From the NCBI GenBank assembly GCA_948146395.1, contig OX411551.1:44488796-44552795 (forward strand): 64,000 nucleotides of DNA, in the 5' to 3' direction. Origin of the DNA: Fragum whitleyi. Its lineage: Eukaryota > Mollusca > Bivalvia > Cardiida > Cardiidae. Below the pieces are notes generated by a model that was given only the letters and a program-made list of their open reading frames with translations, did no database searches and was not told the origin of the DNA. The position numbers and the translations under genes are program-made. Positions 25,401 to 39,100 of this stretch are shown piece by piece. Each line of letters starts with the position of its first letter. The first letter of the stretch is position 1.

Positions 25401-25578
25401 TTAAATTTTGCACCAGCCAAGTCAATGCTGTAATAGGAGGCGCTTAGTTGATAAACAGCCAGGCAATTCTTGGATATGATCTAAATATTTATACATGTAT
25501 GTTCTTGTATTTCAGGAGATGCATCTTGTGGCTACAGATCCAGTAATAACCTATTTGCGGCAAACATTCATATTTTAA
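22444..25578 (+). CDS. Candidate small plus-strand gene with three exons
   Basis: First exon 22444-22476 starts at CCAAGATGGCG, an excellent start context, encodes MATSGLSNCQN and ends at AAT|GTGAGT, phase 0. A matching phase-0 exon lies at 23615-23668 (acceptor TTTTTGTAG, donor GTAAGG) encoding EMEEEVTDERTLMLINIA. A third at 25516-25575 (acceptor TTGTATTTCAG) encodes EMHLVATDPVITYLRQTFIF and then TAA. Joined, this is only 49 residues, so exons may be missing or this may be a short upstream frame. No family is recognised. The first exon and promoter are the strongest part. Confidence 0.35.
22950..23130 (-). mobile_element. Diverged SINE fragment
   Basis: Contains GTTACATCGCGGCCACAGAC and CAATGTATTCCTGGTATTTC, matching the body of the SINEs at 42962-43217 and 46553-46828. 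The tRNA-like head is missing or unrecognisable. Confidence 0.55.
24692..25090 (-). repeat. Two tRNA-like units, 256-base period
   Basis: Each unit has, on the minus strand, an A box-like GTGGTAGAGCACTCGC and a B box GGTTCGAATCCC (first unit; the second has GGCTCGAATCCC), as in tRNA-derived SINE heads. Units span 24692-24840 and 24948-25090 with the same flanks. Acceptor and anticodon arms do not pair well, so these are not functional tRNA genes. Confidence 0.7.
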
Positions 25579-27298
25579 TTATAGTGTGCCTTAAGCATAT
25601 AGTTATATGCCTGTAACAGACAAACTCATGCGAATCCACAAGGAAAGCTATATAAATACCTAAGCAGAATAGCAGACAGTCCCTGCATGCTGTGTTTAGC
25701 CCAAAAGGGACTAATTTACCTTATAAATCTAGAACATGTGCAGGTTAAATATCATGAAAACATAGAAAAGTGATCCAATCATATGTGATTTGATCCTTGA
25801 TGTGTGTTGAACTATATGAGAAAGCAGATGTAGGCTAGGAAAGGTCATTATGGTAGAACTGGTGTGAGAAATACCATGAATCCAATATTAGGTGCTCAAG
25901 CGATATGACTGCAATATTGTCGAAAGCGGGGTAAAACCCCATTCAATTCCATTCAATGTGTCTTGAACTTATTAACTCTAGTCAGAAAATATTGTGAAAA
26001 TCAGAAAAGAACTTGTACATATACATCTTCTCTGTGTTTTTACAAATAATTTCTGACAAATAAAGCACTAATTGCAACCATATTGATTGCTCAGTGCAAA
26101 TTGCCTATACTTATATAGGCAATTATAACTTTTTTACATTGAGTCAAAGATCTTGCACTTTACTTTCACAATAATAAAGTGTGCGTGCTATTTTCAAGTT
26201 CAGATATTAGATTTGGCTTTATAAACAAAGACCTTGTAACCTAGTTATGCTTGAATTGCTTGATTTTTCTTTCAGCATTTGTCATATAGCACTGTATGGA
26301 ACAAATAAATAATAAACTGTCATTTCTATTACTATTTTAATCAGACAAATGTTGTCTCTTATATAAACAAACAATTCAAAAGCATCAGAAAAGAAACATG
26401 AAATATGACGCCCAAATTCAATGGATAGATAATCCCATCACGCAAAAAGGGACCATCTGTGAACTCCTTGAGATAAATATATGAAAAACTGATTTGAATT
26501 TCAATTTGAGGTTATATTTCACAAACGAACAAGGGGTGATAATTTACACACTTCCCAGATGGTCCCTTTTCACCTGATGAATCACAATTAAATATTTCAT
26601 TGGTACAAGAAGTGTTAAATTCACATGCCCATTTGTATAGTATGGTCATTTATTGTTGACTTTAACATAGTAAGTACAAGCTCCTATTGCCATGCTAAGG
26701 TCAGCAACCAATGACTTCTTTTGACTGTTTTGGCAAGAACTCATTTTTTGCGGACAAATGACGTTTTACCTCAAGATGCAAAATAATTGATAACTGGAGA
26801 TATCAAATTCTATGTTAGCAAGTTCATTTTCCACATAAAAAGGGCCTTCATTGAGCTTAAAAATTTGAATAAAAGTCAACTAAAAGGTATTTTCTTCTTA
26901 TTGGCCACTTATTTATTTCAATGCCCATAACTATAGATCCAGGACATATTGTTTTACCTGTGTCATTCAGTCTGTCCTGTTCTGAAAATGTAATCTGCAC
27001 CTGAATATGTTCTTTTAAATAAACATTTTCAAGTGACAATACTTATATTTTGCATAAAGGTTCCTCTAAGCATAACAAAGCATTTGAGGCCCAGGTCATC
27101 TGTCATGGACAACACTCTATAAAAAAATTGCTGCTTTGGGCGTAAGTGGTTTCCTAATAGTGAAATGCTATTTGAAGCTTCTCTCTAAATGAAAATTCTA
27201 GTATTGTGTTGTCTAAAAACGTTTAAGGATCCATTCAAAATATCTTTAGTAAGAGAATAGAGATTACGATTAGATGAGAAGATATAACTTGGCATAGA
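25579..27298. other. AT-rich stretch without a demonstrable gene
   Basis: Holds a SINE tail fragment near 25918-25960 (GTCGAAAGCGGGGTAAAACC), scattered AATAAA sites (near 26058 and 26305) that could serve the candidate gene upstream, and one inverted-repeat element. Confidence 0.4.
26445..26570. mobile_element. 126-bp inverted-repeat element
   Basis: Perfect 15-base arms AAAAGGGACCATCTG and CAGATGGTCCCTTTT at the two ends with a 96-base interior. Likely a MITE or a foldback sequence. Confidence 0.65.
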
Positions 27299-27421
27299 TG
27301 TTCCTTGGGTAACCCTTTACTTACATTGTTTAAGAAATTTTGATAGACCCCCTCAACTCCCTAATTTTGGTGTCTATCAAAATTTCTTGAACTATCTAGG
27401 TAAAGGATCACCCAAGGAATA
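27299..27421. repeat. Palindrome made of two inverted family B monomer pieces
   Basis: Left arm TTCCTTGGGTAACCCTTTAC...AAGAAATTTTGATAGAC and right arm GTCTATCAAAATTTCTTGAA...CACCCAAGGAATAT are near-perfect reverse complements around a spacer of about 20 bases. Confidence 0.75.
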
Positions 27422-29202
27422 TCCATGCAAAGTTATATTGAATTCGGCTAAATGGTTGGGGATGAGATTTTAAAGTGAAAATAAGCCCTGCCCTGCCATA
27501 CCCACATTTTTGGGGTAAATCAATTTTTTTTAACAGTTTAAGTAAAGGTCACCCGATGAGCATTTCTACCAAGTTTGGTTTAAATCCACCCATTGGTTTT
27601 GGAGAAGATGTCTAAACATTTTAAATGTGATAGTAAGCCCTGCCTTGCCACACAAAATTCAGGGTCAATAAAAATTTCCTTTAACAATCTAAGTAAAGAG
27701 TAATCTAAGGAATATTCAAGGCAATTGGCACAAAAGTCAGGGAGATTTTTAGAAAAATGAAATTGAAAAAAATGCCCCAACCTGCCAAACCCATATTTGG
27801 TGGCCAATCCAAATTTCTTTCACAATTTAAGAACAAGAGGCCCAAGAGGGCCTGTATCGCTCCACTGGCTTTAACATCATTAGACTTGCATTAAATGAAT
27901 CTTTCTTTGATTGAAAACAACAGTTTGAAATCTCTTATGACCTATTTTATATTAATTAACTCGGTATGGCTCACCAAAATTCTGAAGTTTCATTGAAATC
28001 GGCCCAACCTTCATCAGGAGATGTAGTTCAAAGATTTTGGGCTCAAAATAAGCCACACCCGGACATGCCAATATTTATGGGCTAATTAATATTTGGCATA
28101 CAATTTTTGAAAAGGGTCACAAGAGGAACATTCTGGTAAAATTTCATTGAAATCAGCCCAGTGATTCAGGAGGAGATGTCATTCAAAGAATTCGGGCTCC
28201 AAATAAGCCACACCCTGCCATACCCATATTTATGGGCCAATCAAAAAATTTTGAGAGCAATTTTGGGAAGGGTCTCCCAAGGAACATTTTGGTAAAGTTT
28301 CATTGAAATTGGCCCAGTGGTTAAGGAGGAGAAGTTGTTTAAAGATTTCGGGCTCAAAATAAGCCCCACCCTGACACCCCCATATTTGGGCGTCAATCCA
28401 AATTTCTTGTACAACTTTAGAAGAGGGTCGCCCAAGGAACATTCTGGTAAAGTTTCATTGAAATCGGCCCAATGGTTCAGGAGGAAATGTCGTTCAAAAA
28501 TTTCGGGCTCAAAATAAGCCCCGCCCTGCTACGCCCATATTTGGGGGTCAATCAAAATTTCAGGAACAATATTTGAAAAGGGTTACCCCAGGTACATTCT
28601 GGTGAAGTTTGGTTGAAATTGGCCCAGTGGTTCAGGAGGAGATGTCATTAAAAGATTTTGGGCTCAAAATAAGCCCCCCCCCCTGCCACGCCCATATTTC
28701 GGGGCCAATCAAAATTTCTTGAACAATTTAGGTAAAGGGTCACCCAAGGAACATCCATGCCAAGTTTCATTGAAATTGGCCCAATGGTTTGGGAGGAGAA
28801 GATTTTTAAAGATTTCAAAGTGAAAAAATGCCACGCCCTGCCACGCCCATATTTGGGGGTCAATCTTAATTTCTTTAACAATTTTAGAAAAGGGTCACCC
28901 AAGGAACATTTCTACCAAGTTTCCTCAAAATCCGCCCATTGGTTTGGGAGGAGAAGATGTTTAAAGAAAAAGTTTACGCACGCACAGACGCGCGGACGGA
29001 CGGACGGACGGACACACCGCCATGACAATAGCTTGCTGGCCTTCGGCCAGTGGAGCTAAAAAACATTTCTACCAAGTTTCGTTAAAATCCAATCATTGCT
29101 TACGAGATTTTTAAAGAAAATTTACGAACAGATGGACAGACCCAAGCATGACCGACAGCGTGCCATGACAATGGCTCGCTGGCCTTCGGTCAGTGGAGCT
29201 AA
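27422..29202 (+). mobile_element. Older family B element interrupted by a younger one
   Basis: Monomers run from 27422 to 27831 and resume at 29060 in mid-monomer. The older copy's tail GCTGGCCTTCGGTCAGTGGAGCTAA ends at 29202. Its monomer TTTCTTTCACAATTTAAG | AAACATTTCTACC is split by 27832-29059. Confidence 0.75.
27832..29059 (+). mobile_element. Complete family B element, nested
   Basis: Head AACAAGAGGCCCAAGAGGGCC has a hairpin and is followed by GCTCCACTGGC. The body has about eight degenerate monomers with TTTCATTGAAAT(T/C)GGCCCA and GGAGGAGATG. Then come CGGACGGACGGACGGACAC and the tail CTGGCCTTCGGCCAG, TGGAG, CTAA. The nested position fixes both ends. Open frames inside it on either strand are shadows of the monomers. 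Confidence 0.8.
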
Positions 29203-29819
29203 CAATGTTTAACCCTTTTCTTACTTGATTTTTGTTAAAAAAAATTTCAAAATTTTCCAAGATTCCATCAAGATCATCATTCTGACCAAATTTCAGGATG
29301 ACTCATTCAGCTAAGAATATGGCCTCTACAGTGTCTACAAGATTTTTCTAAGATTTGACCAGTGACCTAGTTTTGGGCCCCACTTGACCCAATTTCTAAC
29401 TTGTCCAAGATTTCATCAAGTTAATCATTATGACCAAATTTCAATTTGAATGGGCTTAAAATATTGACTTTATAGTACCCTCAAGGTTTTTCTAAGATTT
29501 GACCCATATCCTAGTTTTTGTCCACAATTGATTTATTTCGATCTTCACCAAGATAAACATTTCGATGAAATTTCAGGATGATAAGGCCAAAATATGGCCT
29601 CTAGTGTCCAAACAGTTTTTCTAAATTTTGACCCTGTGACCTAGTTTTTGAACCCATTTGACCCAATTTTGAACTTGTCCGAGATTTATCAAGATAATCA
29701 TTCTGACCTACTTTCAAGCTAAAATGTGGTTTCTAGAGTGTCCACAAGGAAAATGTTGACGGCGGACATGAAGATAGCCTGAATGCTCACATTGAGCACT
29801 TCGTGCTCAGGTGAGCTAA
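29203..29819 (+). mobile_element. Family A element lacking a clear head
   Basis: Degenerate monomers with GACCTAGTTTTTGACCC and ACTTGTCCAAGATTTCATC. The tail GAGCACTTCGTGCTCAGGTGAGCTAA ends at 29819. It lies immediately 3' of the 726-residue gene. Confidence 0.7.
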
Positions 29820-29891
29820 AAAATGAGAGTAGATATGTGAGAAAAGTATGTAATGTGTTCCCTGAATAATATATGTTCTTTGGTAAGTTCT

Positions 29892-30162
29892 TCATGGATT
29901 TTTCTTTTTTGTCTTTTTTAATCTGGACACTAATTCCTCGGCTATCTTTGATGTTTGCATTGGGGACTTTGGCGCTATGTGATGAGAAATTCTTCTTGGA
30001 TCATCGACTGGGATTTGAACTAATGATCTGAGGGTAACGTCCTTCTCACAGTACTTCTGCGCAATTTTCCTCATCAGTTCGGGCATGTATGAATAGGTTT
30101 TGGTTTCTTTTACGGGATGCACTGTCCAATTATTGGCTGCTTTGGAGTAAGTTCTGGTCCAT
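29892..30162 (-). CDS. Exon 14 (residues 637-726), C-terminus and stop
   Basis: Acceptor CAATTTCAG. Encodes WTRTYSKAANNWTVHPVKE, SYMPELMRK and a C-terminal KKTKKKNP, then TGA. The remaining stretch before the next repeat (tail ends 29819) is about 70 bases and shows no AATAAA, so the 3' UTR probably runs into repeat sequence. Confidence 0.85.
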
Positions 30163-33100
30163 CTGAAATTGTACAATCAACAATGTGACAATGAGAACTA
30201 AATATCTAAACCCTAACAGGTTGAAGATATCTTCTAATCAGACAATATTTTCTGATAAGGAGATGAAACCAACATACTTCATCTTGGAAAAAAATCTAAA
30301 AATTTGACAGGAATGGATGCTCACACAAATATTGATTTCGATCTTCCAAGACCTTGATATCAAGTAACATCCATTGGCATTTGCCAATATCAAGATCCCT
30401 TGATGGTATGGATTGTCCTTCTGATAGTGAACATACTTGTCAGTTTCCAAAAAATGTCTTCAAACAAGGGGACCATTGGCCCTAAAGCGCTATCCTGAGG
30501 CATTTTCATGTAGTTGACAAAGGTGACAAAGTGCCAAAATTATTTGAAATTCATTTCAGGCTAAACAAAAGTCCTAGACATTAAAAAGACAAACAATCCG
30601 ATAACATTTCAAGACATCTGTGTCAAATATGTTGCCTCAAAAGTACTAAAAGATTTTCAAAGATTTGAAAAGGTGTCCTAGTTTTTGATCCTCTTTCCAA
30701 CTTGTCTTAGATTTCAATACAATGTGTTCAAACAAATATATGTCCCCTAGATTTTCCTAAATTTGCCCCATTGACCTAATTTTTTACCCCACTTAACCCA
30801 TTTTTGAAATTAATGAGATTTCATGGAGATAAACACACTGACCAAGTTTCAAGACATTATAGTAAAAAAAAATGGGGTGGTCGCTTGACGGCACACAAGG
30901 TGTTTCTTAGATTTGCCCCATTAATCTCTTTTTTGACCTCACTTGACCAATATTTGATGTAGACAAACTTTCTGACCGAGTTTCAAGACATTTGGCCAAA
31001 CATTTGGTGTCTAGAGTGCCCACAAAGTTTTCAAGGATTTGACCCCTTGGGCCCATTTTGATCAAACATGGTCCAGTTTAAAACTTGACCTAGATTTAAT
31101 GGAGTCAAATTTTCTTACCAAGTTTCAAGACATTTGGGAAAAACATTTGGCCCCTAAAGTCAACACAAAGTTTTCCTAAGATTTATCCCCTTGATCCAAT
31201 TTTTAACCTACCTGACCAAATTACAAACGTGACCGAAATTTGATTGAGATAAACTTTCTGATCAAGTTTCAAGACATTTGGGACAAAAATGTGCCCTCTA
31301 GAGTGCACACAAGGTATTTGTAAGACTTGACCCATTGATCTCATTTTTAACCCCAATTTCGAACTTGACTGAGATTTGAAGGAGACAAACATCATGATCA
31401 AGACATTTGAGACAAAAATGAGGCCCCTAGAGTGCACACAAGGGTTTTTTAAGATTTGACCCCATTATGGCCTCACTTGACCCAATTTCAATAATGAAAT
31501 ACCTGATTGAAAGAGGTAGTTGGGGGTCCAGAAAAAAAGCCAGAAAGTTAAATCATAGTCTTTCCTAGTTGTCATGAGGAGATATCAAAACAGAATACAA
31601 TTGGTTCATCATTGTAGTCCTATACGTACAAGCCCCTATCATAATGCAGTTGGTTGACATTGGACTTCTAACAATGAGGTTTTAAGTTAGAATCCTGGCC
31701 ATTAATCTTGGATTGATAATTGCAAACCTATTTGATGACAAGTGGTGATTTCATGGTAGTGCTTGCAGGTGAGAGAAACACCAGAATCGATGGTTATGTA
31801 TGGTCACAAAAATATGACTGTAAGAATATTAAAGGTTTTTAACAACATCCAAACCTATTTTGAGAAAATTATATAAATGTTCAATTCACCTTGGTTTTCC
31901 ATCTTTGGTCATCATCTGTTCTCTATGTAAGTGCTTGGAGTAGTCAATGGCAGCTAATTGACATCTGCATTTGTAAACAGGAAAGCTTAAATAAACCAAA
32001 AAATATCTTATTAGTTCATTAACTTCTTGAAATTATCAGACCTAACTCTTCACTCAATATACATTTAGCAGATGCTACATAATGCTGAAGACAAGGAAAA
32101 ATATAAAACATATAAATAATAAAACCCATATGAAATGAGCCGACAGATGCTCAAAAATAAAGTCATTGAAGAGCCTGATGTGTGCAATAACACTAATCCA
32201 TTGATAGATGTTCTGGTAGTGGCAATATGACTGAAAACTTGTTATTTGATTCCATTCAATAAATTGACTCATTAAACAAGACATTCTATCACAGGTTATA
32301 ATTCCATTGTGGCTTCGAAAATTGATTTGCAAATGCTGACAACATGTATTTGGGAAACATCTTGATGAAGTTCCATCCAGTTATGCACAAGTCAAGTTAA
32401 TGAGAAAACTTCTTACACTTGATCTATTCAATTGATAGAAAGACTTTAATAAAGCATTTTGGAGAATATTGGTGAGATTTTATTTGTAAACAAGAGCTGT
32501 CACTGTAAGATGACAATGCCCCCGACACCGCTTTGATTTTAAATTATGGCCAATCTATGTTGAAGGTCAAGGTAATCCAGGGGTCAAGGTCACCAAAGTA
32601 TGTGCCTACAGAAAGGTAATGTACCAAGGAATGTTGTGGTAAAGTATGATGCGAATAAGTTAAGTAATAAGGAAGTTATGGCCAATGTTAAAGTTTTTGG
32701 ACGGAATGACGGACGGACGGACAGACGGACAGACGGACGGACGGACAAGTCAAATTTATGATGCCTCCCTATCGGGGGCATAAAAAGGCCCCTAACTTTA
32801 AATACTAGTTATAATGACACGACCATTAACACACATACCCAAAAGCAAAGTTGCAGCTACTGTTTCAGCCAATTTTAGTGATCTTGACGTAAGTTCAATG
32901 GTAAAATATCAATTTCATTCCTTACCTAAAAGCATTCCTCTTAGGTGCATACATCAATAGGTGGTTGTTAAATGACTCAAGCTCAGATGTTGTTCTGTGG
33001 AAAAAAAAAGCAAAATGGCATATGAGTCAAAAATTCGATTAAATGTGGATCAGATTGAGCTGTTTTAATTAAAAAAAAACAACTTTATGTCCCATGCAAT

Positions 33101-36100
33101 CTTAACATTTCCAACAACTTCATCTATTCAAGTTGCAATAATCTTATTTGGAATAAATGTTTTTTCTCATCAATCCACTCATGAATGCACGTCTTTGATT
33201 GTCAAGTTCAGCTTACAAGGTTAATATCAACTATCATGATCTTCCTCATAAAAAGAATAACTGTTTCAAGAGCTTTAGTATGTAACAAAAGCATCTTGTT
33301 TTTTTTTTCTTCCAGTGATGCAGAAATGTATTTTAGTAAATGTCTTAGTCCATAAAATAAATTCTAAAATTAAAGAGGGCAAGAATAGCCCTAAACCGCT
33401 CATCTTAAATTTATTGGTCTAGTGGATTCCTTCCACGTAATTTTCTGGAAAAGTTTCATTCACATTTGCCTAATTGTTGAAGAGGAGATGTTATTCAAAG
33501 AATGAAAGTGATATTAGACCCTGCCCCCCAATCATTACTGAGGAGACTCAAACTAAGCCCCACCCTTGCATGCCCATATTAATAGGCCAATCAAAATTTC
33601 TCGAATTTTTTTTAAAGGGTGACTCAAGGAAACATCTAATTAAGTTTCATTGAAATTGGCCAACTGGTTCATGAGGAGAAGTCGTTCAAACATTTTTGGC
33701 TCAACATAACTCCCCCCCCACACACACACAGACACGCACACACACACACCAATATTAATGGGCCAATCAAAATTTCACGACAATTTTGGAAAAGGGTCAC
33801 CAAAGGAACAATCTGGTAAAGTTTAAATGAAATCTACCCAATTATTCAGATGGAAGTTTTGTTCAAAGTTTTTGTGCTCAAAATAAGCCCCACCCTGCCA
33901 CACCAATATTTATGTGCGACTCAAAATTTCACCTCAATTTTTGAAAAGGGTCACCTTTGGAACAATCTAGTAAAGTTTCATTGAAATCAGCCCAGTGGTT
34001 CAAACATTTTGGGCTTTACTTAAAACAAACCCTTCCATGCCTATATTTATGGGCCAATCAAAATGTTGCCAACAATTGTTAAAAAAAGGTCACAAAAGGA
34101 ACATTCTGGTAAAGTTTCATTGAAATGGGCCCAGTGGTTCGGGAGAAGAAGATTAAAATTGATTGAATCGAGTTTTATACAGCTTTCAACATTTTTTCAG
34201 ATTTTAAGATTATTGACGGCGGACTCGGGGTGATCCTACAATCTACCCTTGAGCATGTTATGCTCATGTGAGTTAAAAAACCAACAAAACACTAATTACA
34301 CTAACAAAATGTTTCACTTAAATTGATAAATATATGAATACATTAGACTTACTGACAAGTGGTGTAGTAGGGAAAAGTTCGTAAAAGGCGTTTATCCAGT
34401 ATTTGTTTGTGAAGATCCTTCATGACATTTGAAGCGGGTTTTAGCCATGGTTTCTGCTCTCTGTCTTCATCAATGGGACCATGATCACATTCTCCAAGTG
34501 CCAAGGAATGGCGGTTTGTAACATGGTTTAATATTGAAGCCCATTTTGTCTGAAAAAAATAATAAATTATTATTACTTTGCTGATTTTATATAGATGTGT
34601 AAAAACAAATATCTGATGGTTAAGTATAAAAATCTGCTTTGAAGTTACTGCAAATTTCGATTTGCACTTTGGAGCAAGAATACTGTTGCAAAGTATATAC
34701 TGCTGCAGTAATTTGGTTTATTTTGTTTGTCAATTCATTAAAATCAAGAGGAACATAGGGGCCCTTTATTGCTCGCCTAAGTAATTTGTCTATAACTTGT
34801 TTAGAGCAGTCTTTTAAAGGATGATGAGAATAATGACAAATCCAAAATAATGCTGTTGACGCATTTTCAATTTGATTGGGCTAAAAATGTAGCCACTAGA
34901 GTGTATACATGTTCTTTCTAAGATTTGTCCTCATTACCTGGTTTTTGATTCCTAATAACCCAATATCAAACCCATCTAAGATTTTTTAAAACAATCGCTC
35001 TGATTAAATTTCTGGTTGTCAAGGCTAAAATTTGACCTCTATAGTGCACACAAGGTTTATCCAAGATTTAAAACATGTAGATGTAGTTTTTGACCCTAGC
35101 TGAACCATTTTCAAACCTTATTTCATCAAGATAATCATTCTGACCAAAATTCAATTTGATTCGCTAAAAGTATGGCCTTTGGAGTGTCCACAAGGTTTGT
35201 ATAAGATTTGATCCAGTGACCTAGTATTTGACTTCATCTAAACAATATATCTGACCAATTTTCAAAATGATCAGGTGAAAAACTTTACCTCTAGAGTACA
35301 CACAAGGTTTTTTAAAGATTTGACTCCTTGACCTTGTTTTGACTCTAGCTAAACCTACTTCCAACTTGTCCAATAAAGACAATCATTCTGATCAAACTTC
35401 TGGCTGTTAAGGCCAAAAATATGGCCTCCAGAGAGCATACGAGGATTTTCCAACATTTTACCCGGTGACCTACTTTTTGACCCCACTTGACCAAATTTTG
35501 GACTTATTTGAGATTTGATCAAGACAATCATTCAGACTAATTTTCAAAATGATCCTGCATAAAATGTGGCCTCATGAGTGCATAAAAGGTTTTTACAAGA
35601 TTTGATTTGTGACTTAGTTCTTTACCCTAGTTGACTCAATTTTAAACTTTTCAGAGATTAAATCATGAGAATCATTCTAATCGTTTTCAAGTCAATAAGG
35701 CAAAAATGTGGCCTCTAGAGTGCCCGCAAGGTTTTCTAAGATTTGACCCAGTTACCTTAATTTTTGACCCCAGTTGATTCAATTTTGATCTAGACAATCA
35801 TCTTACCAATTTGATTGGGTAAAAAAATGTGGCATCTAGAGGTCATACAAGATTTTTCTAAAATCTGACCGAGTTACCTAGTTATTGACCCAAGCTGACC
35901 CATTTTAGGATTTGCCCAAGCTTTGATCAAGACATTCTTTCTGACCAATTTTCAAGTTGATAGGCTAAAGATGTGTTCTTAAGAATGCATACAAGATAAA
36001 TGTTGACGACACACGTCAGACATCCACCTAACCATAAAAGCTCACCTTTTGCACTTTGTGCTCAGCTGAGCTAATAAGACGGTTTATCAAACACAAATTG

Positions 36101-39100
36101 TTCTCCAATACAGCAATTATTCAAATCTTTGGCATTTAAAGATGACTCATGACTTTAAAAATGGTATCTACAATTGTAGTTAATGAGATAAATCTTGTTA
36201 TGAACATAGTATCCTGGATAGCCTTGAAAAAATCGGTGATGTTATTTTGTTATGTTTTGCAGAAAAGCTGATAGATGCACAGAAAGCAATATGCCTTTGA
36301 TTTTATCAATGCAGGGGTACATAATGAGTTATGTTATTCTTCTCATAGAATATGTTGCTCTATTTGTGATTATCATATAATCCAAGTTTCAAGTAAATGA
36401 CTTATCCATGGTTAAGTATGAACTCATAACTAAGCACCATGGTATTCTGTAAAGGCCAAGCCATAAATTCAAGCATGCAGACAGTATTCAGTTAGGCTGT
36501 AAAGAATGGTATCATTTAAAAACGTACCTTCATCTGAAGTACATCTCCATTACAGAACTCTGCACTGTGGAAGAAGTGATTGGTTATGTCTTTCAGCCAA
36601 GGTGTCAGAGACCCATTTCCTTTTGTACATGCTATCTGTAAATGATCAGAAAACATTTCGCCTTTTTCAACCAAATCAATTAAAATTAATTCATTTTAAA
36701 CAAAATGAAATTGTAAAATACAAATTTCCTCGAAAAAGAATCTGATCTGACAATATGACCTTTACACTTTTTAATGTGACCTTGAGCATTCTATCTTCAG
36801 TAATGATCAGACTGGCAGAACTTGAAGATGATTTTTTTTTTAATTTTTGGGTTTTTTTTTATATAAAGATTTGTAATTGTTTGATATTATATAATCTTGT
36901 TAGATGACAAGGGCAGATGCTTATCAGTAAAATATATGATCATACCAAATTAGAACATTTTACCTTGAATAGGCTTGAATTTATTTGTTAAAATGTCAAA
37001 GTTTGACCTATATTTATGCCCTTGACCCATCAGATGACCTTGATTTTGGTATCTGAAGATGTCTTTAATCGAGACATAAAAAACAAAACAAATATGAACA
37101 TAATATCTTGAACAGACTTGAAGTAATTGGGAAATGTTAAATTTTGTTTATATTTTGCTAAGTTTGACATTGAGAGATCGCCTTCACATTCACAGAGATG
37201 CACAGAGACTGACAAAGTGACTGACAAACATGCCAGTATGCTTCAAAATATAAACTTTCAGAACTTTGACCTAGATCTTGCCAGTTAACTTTTGTACTTA
37301 TTAAAAATGTGCGTTAATGAAAGGATTAATCATAGTAAACAAGAGATGTTTGTAAAACATTTATGCCCCCCATTAGAGCAGGTCATTGGCATATTCTTTG
37401 TCAATTAAGAAAGGGCAGTAACTAAAAACATATGATGAGTAGAGTAATGGTTCTTATGGACTGCACTCCAGGGTGATATAATCTCTCCACCTGTGAAGTT
37501 ACATGATTCTCGCTTGCATACTTCTCGAGACATGCTCAAGACAAAAATCAACTTAAAAATGTAACAAAGGGCAATAACTCAAAATATAAGCAAAGTAGAG
37601 TCACTGTTTTTATACACTTCACTTCTCCTCAATGAGATCTATCAACCCATGAAGTCTCATGGCCATAGCTATTATACTTTCTGAGATATGCACGGGACAA
37701 ACTTCAAGTATGAAAATCAACTAAGGGCAATAACTCAAAACATAAGCAAGGTAGAGCTACGGTTCTTATGTGCTGCACTTCTCCTTGATGTCATCTATTC
37801 ACCAATGAAGTTTCATGACCATAGCTATTATACTTTTTTAGATATGCTCCTGACAAATTTCAAATTTGAAAAAACAACAAAGGACAATAACTCAAAAATT
37901 AAACAAGGTAGAGTTACGGTTCGTATGCACTGCACTTCTCCTTGATGTATTCTATCCACCCAGACACTTTATGACAATAGCTATTGTACTTTCTGAGATA
38001 TGCTGCGGACAAGGATGGTCTACAGACAGACAGACCAACCGACCGACAAGTACAAAGCAATATACCCCCTCTTCTTCGCAGGGGTGCATAACTAGATTGT
38101 GGCAAAGCAGACCAATACTCCACTGCAAGTGCTTGTCAATAATGAAAAGCCATTTTCCACCATAAGGCACCACTCTGCCAAAAGTCAATCGAACTTAACC
38201 AGAAAAATCAGCTGCACATCTCTGCCTTATACTGATCATATTTGTAAAGTTTCAATGTAATCCGTCCATTAGTGGTTGAGAAAATTTCTGGACAACAAAA
38301 GCTACAGATGGACTGACCGACCAAAGGACTGACTGCCCGACAAGCTCAACATAGTTATGGGGGGTATAACATGTGCATCATAATTGAATAGTTTTTAGAT
38401 AATAAAAATAAAACAAGAGGACCATGATGGTCCTAGATCTCTCACCTGGGTCTCTTTGATCACTGGGACATCACATCAATTAACAAGAGCAAGACGGATT
38501 TGCTTTTTCACTCATTGATTCTATGTAAAAAAGGATGCGCCTGGGTGAAGCACAAATATGAATAAACTTGGTAGAGGCCCATTAGATTATGCTTCATACA
38601 AAATATGAAAGCTGTCTGCCTTCTGGGTTCAAATAAGAAGATTTTTGAAGATTTTCCTATTTTCAGCCATCTTGCTTAGATGAGCTAAAAGGGATGCCCC
38701 CGGGTTGAGCCCAAATATGACCCCAGGGTCTTGATATTAACAAAATTTGTAGGGGCCCACTAGATGATGCTACATACAAAATATGAAAGCTGTGTGCCAT
38801 ATGGTTTCAGAGAAGAAATTTTTTTAAGATTTTGGCTCTTTGATTCGATGTTAAAAGGGTTGTGCCATGTGTGGAGCCCCAATATGATCCTAGGGTCTTG
38901 ATATGAATAAACTTGGTAGCAGTCCAATAGACTAAATATGACAGCTGTCTGCCTTCTGGTTTCAGAGAAGAAGATTTGTGAAGATTTTCATTTTTTTACC
39001 CTTCGTGCTCAGAAGAGCTAAAAGGGATGCGCCAAAGCAAAGCCCAAATATGACCCCAGGATTTTTGAAGATTGGTATAATTTTGCCCTTTTTGTTAAGG

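Noticed and set aside
32590..32781. Frame with repeated SVRPSVRLSVRPSF, also at 41254-41562
   Set aside because: It is the reverse translation of the (GACG)n run and body of family C elements.
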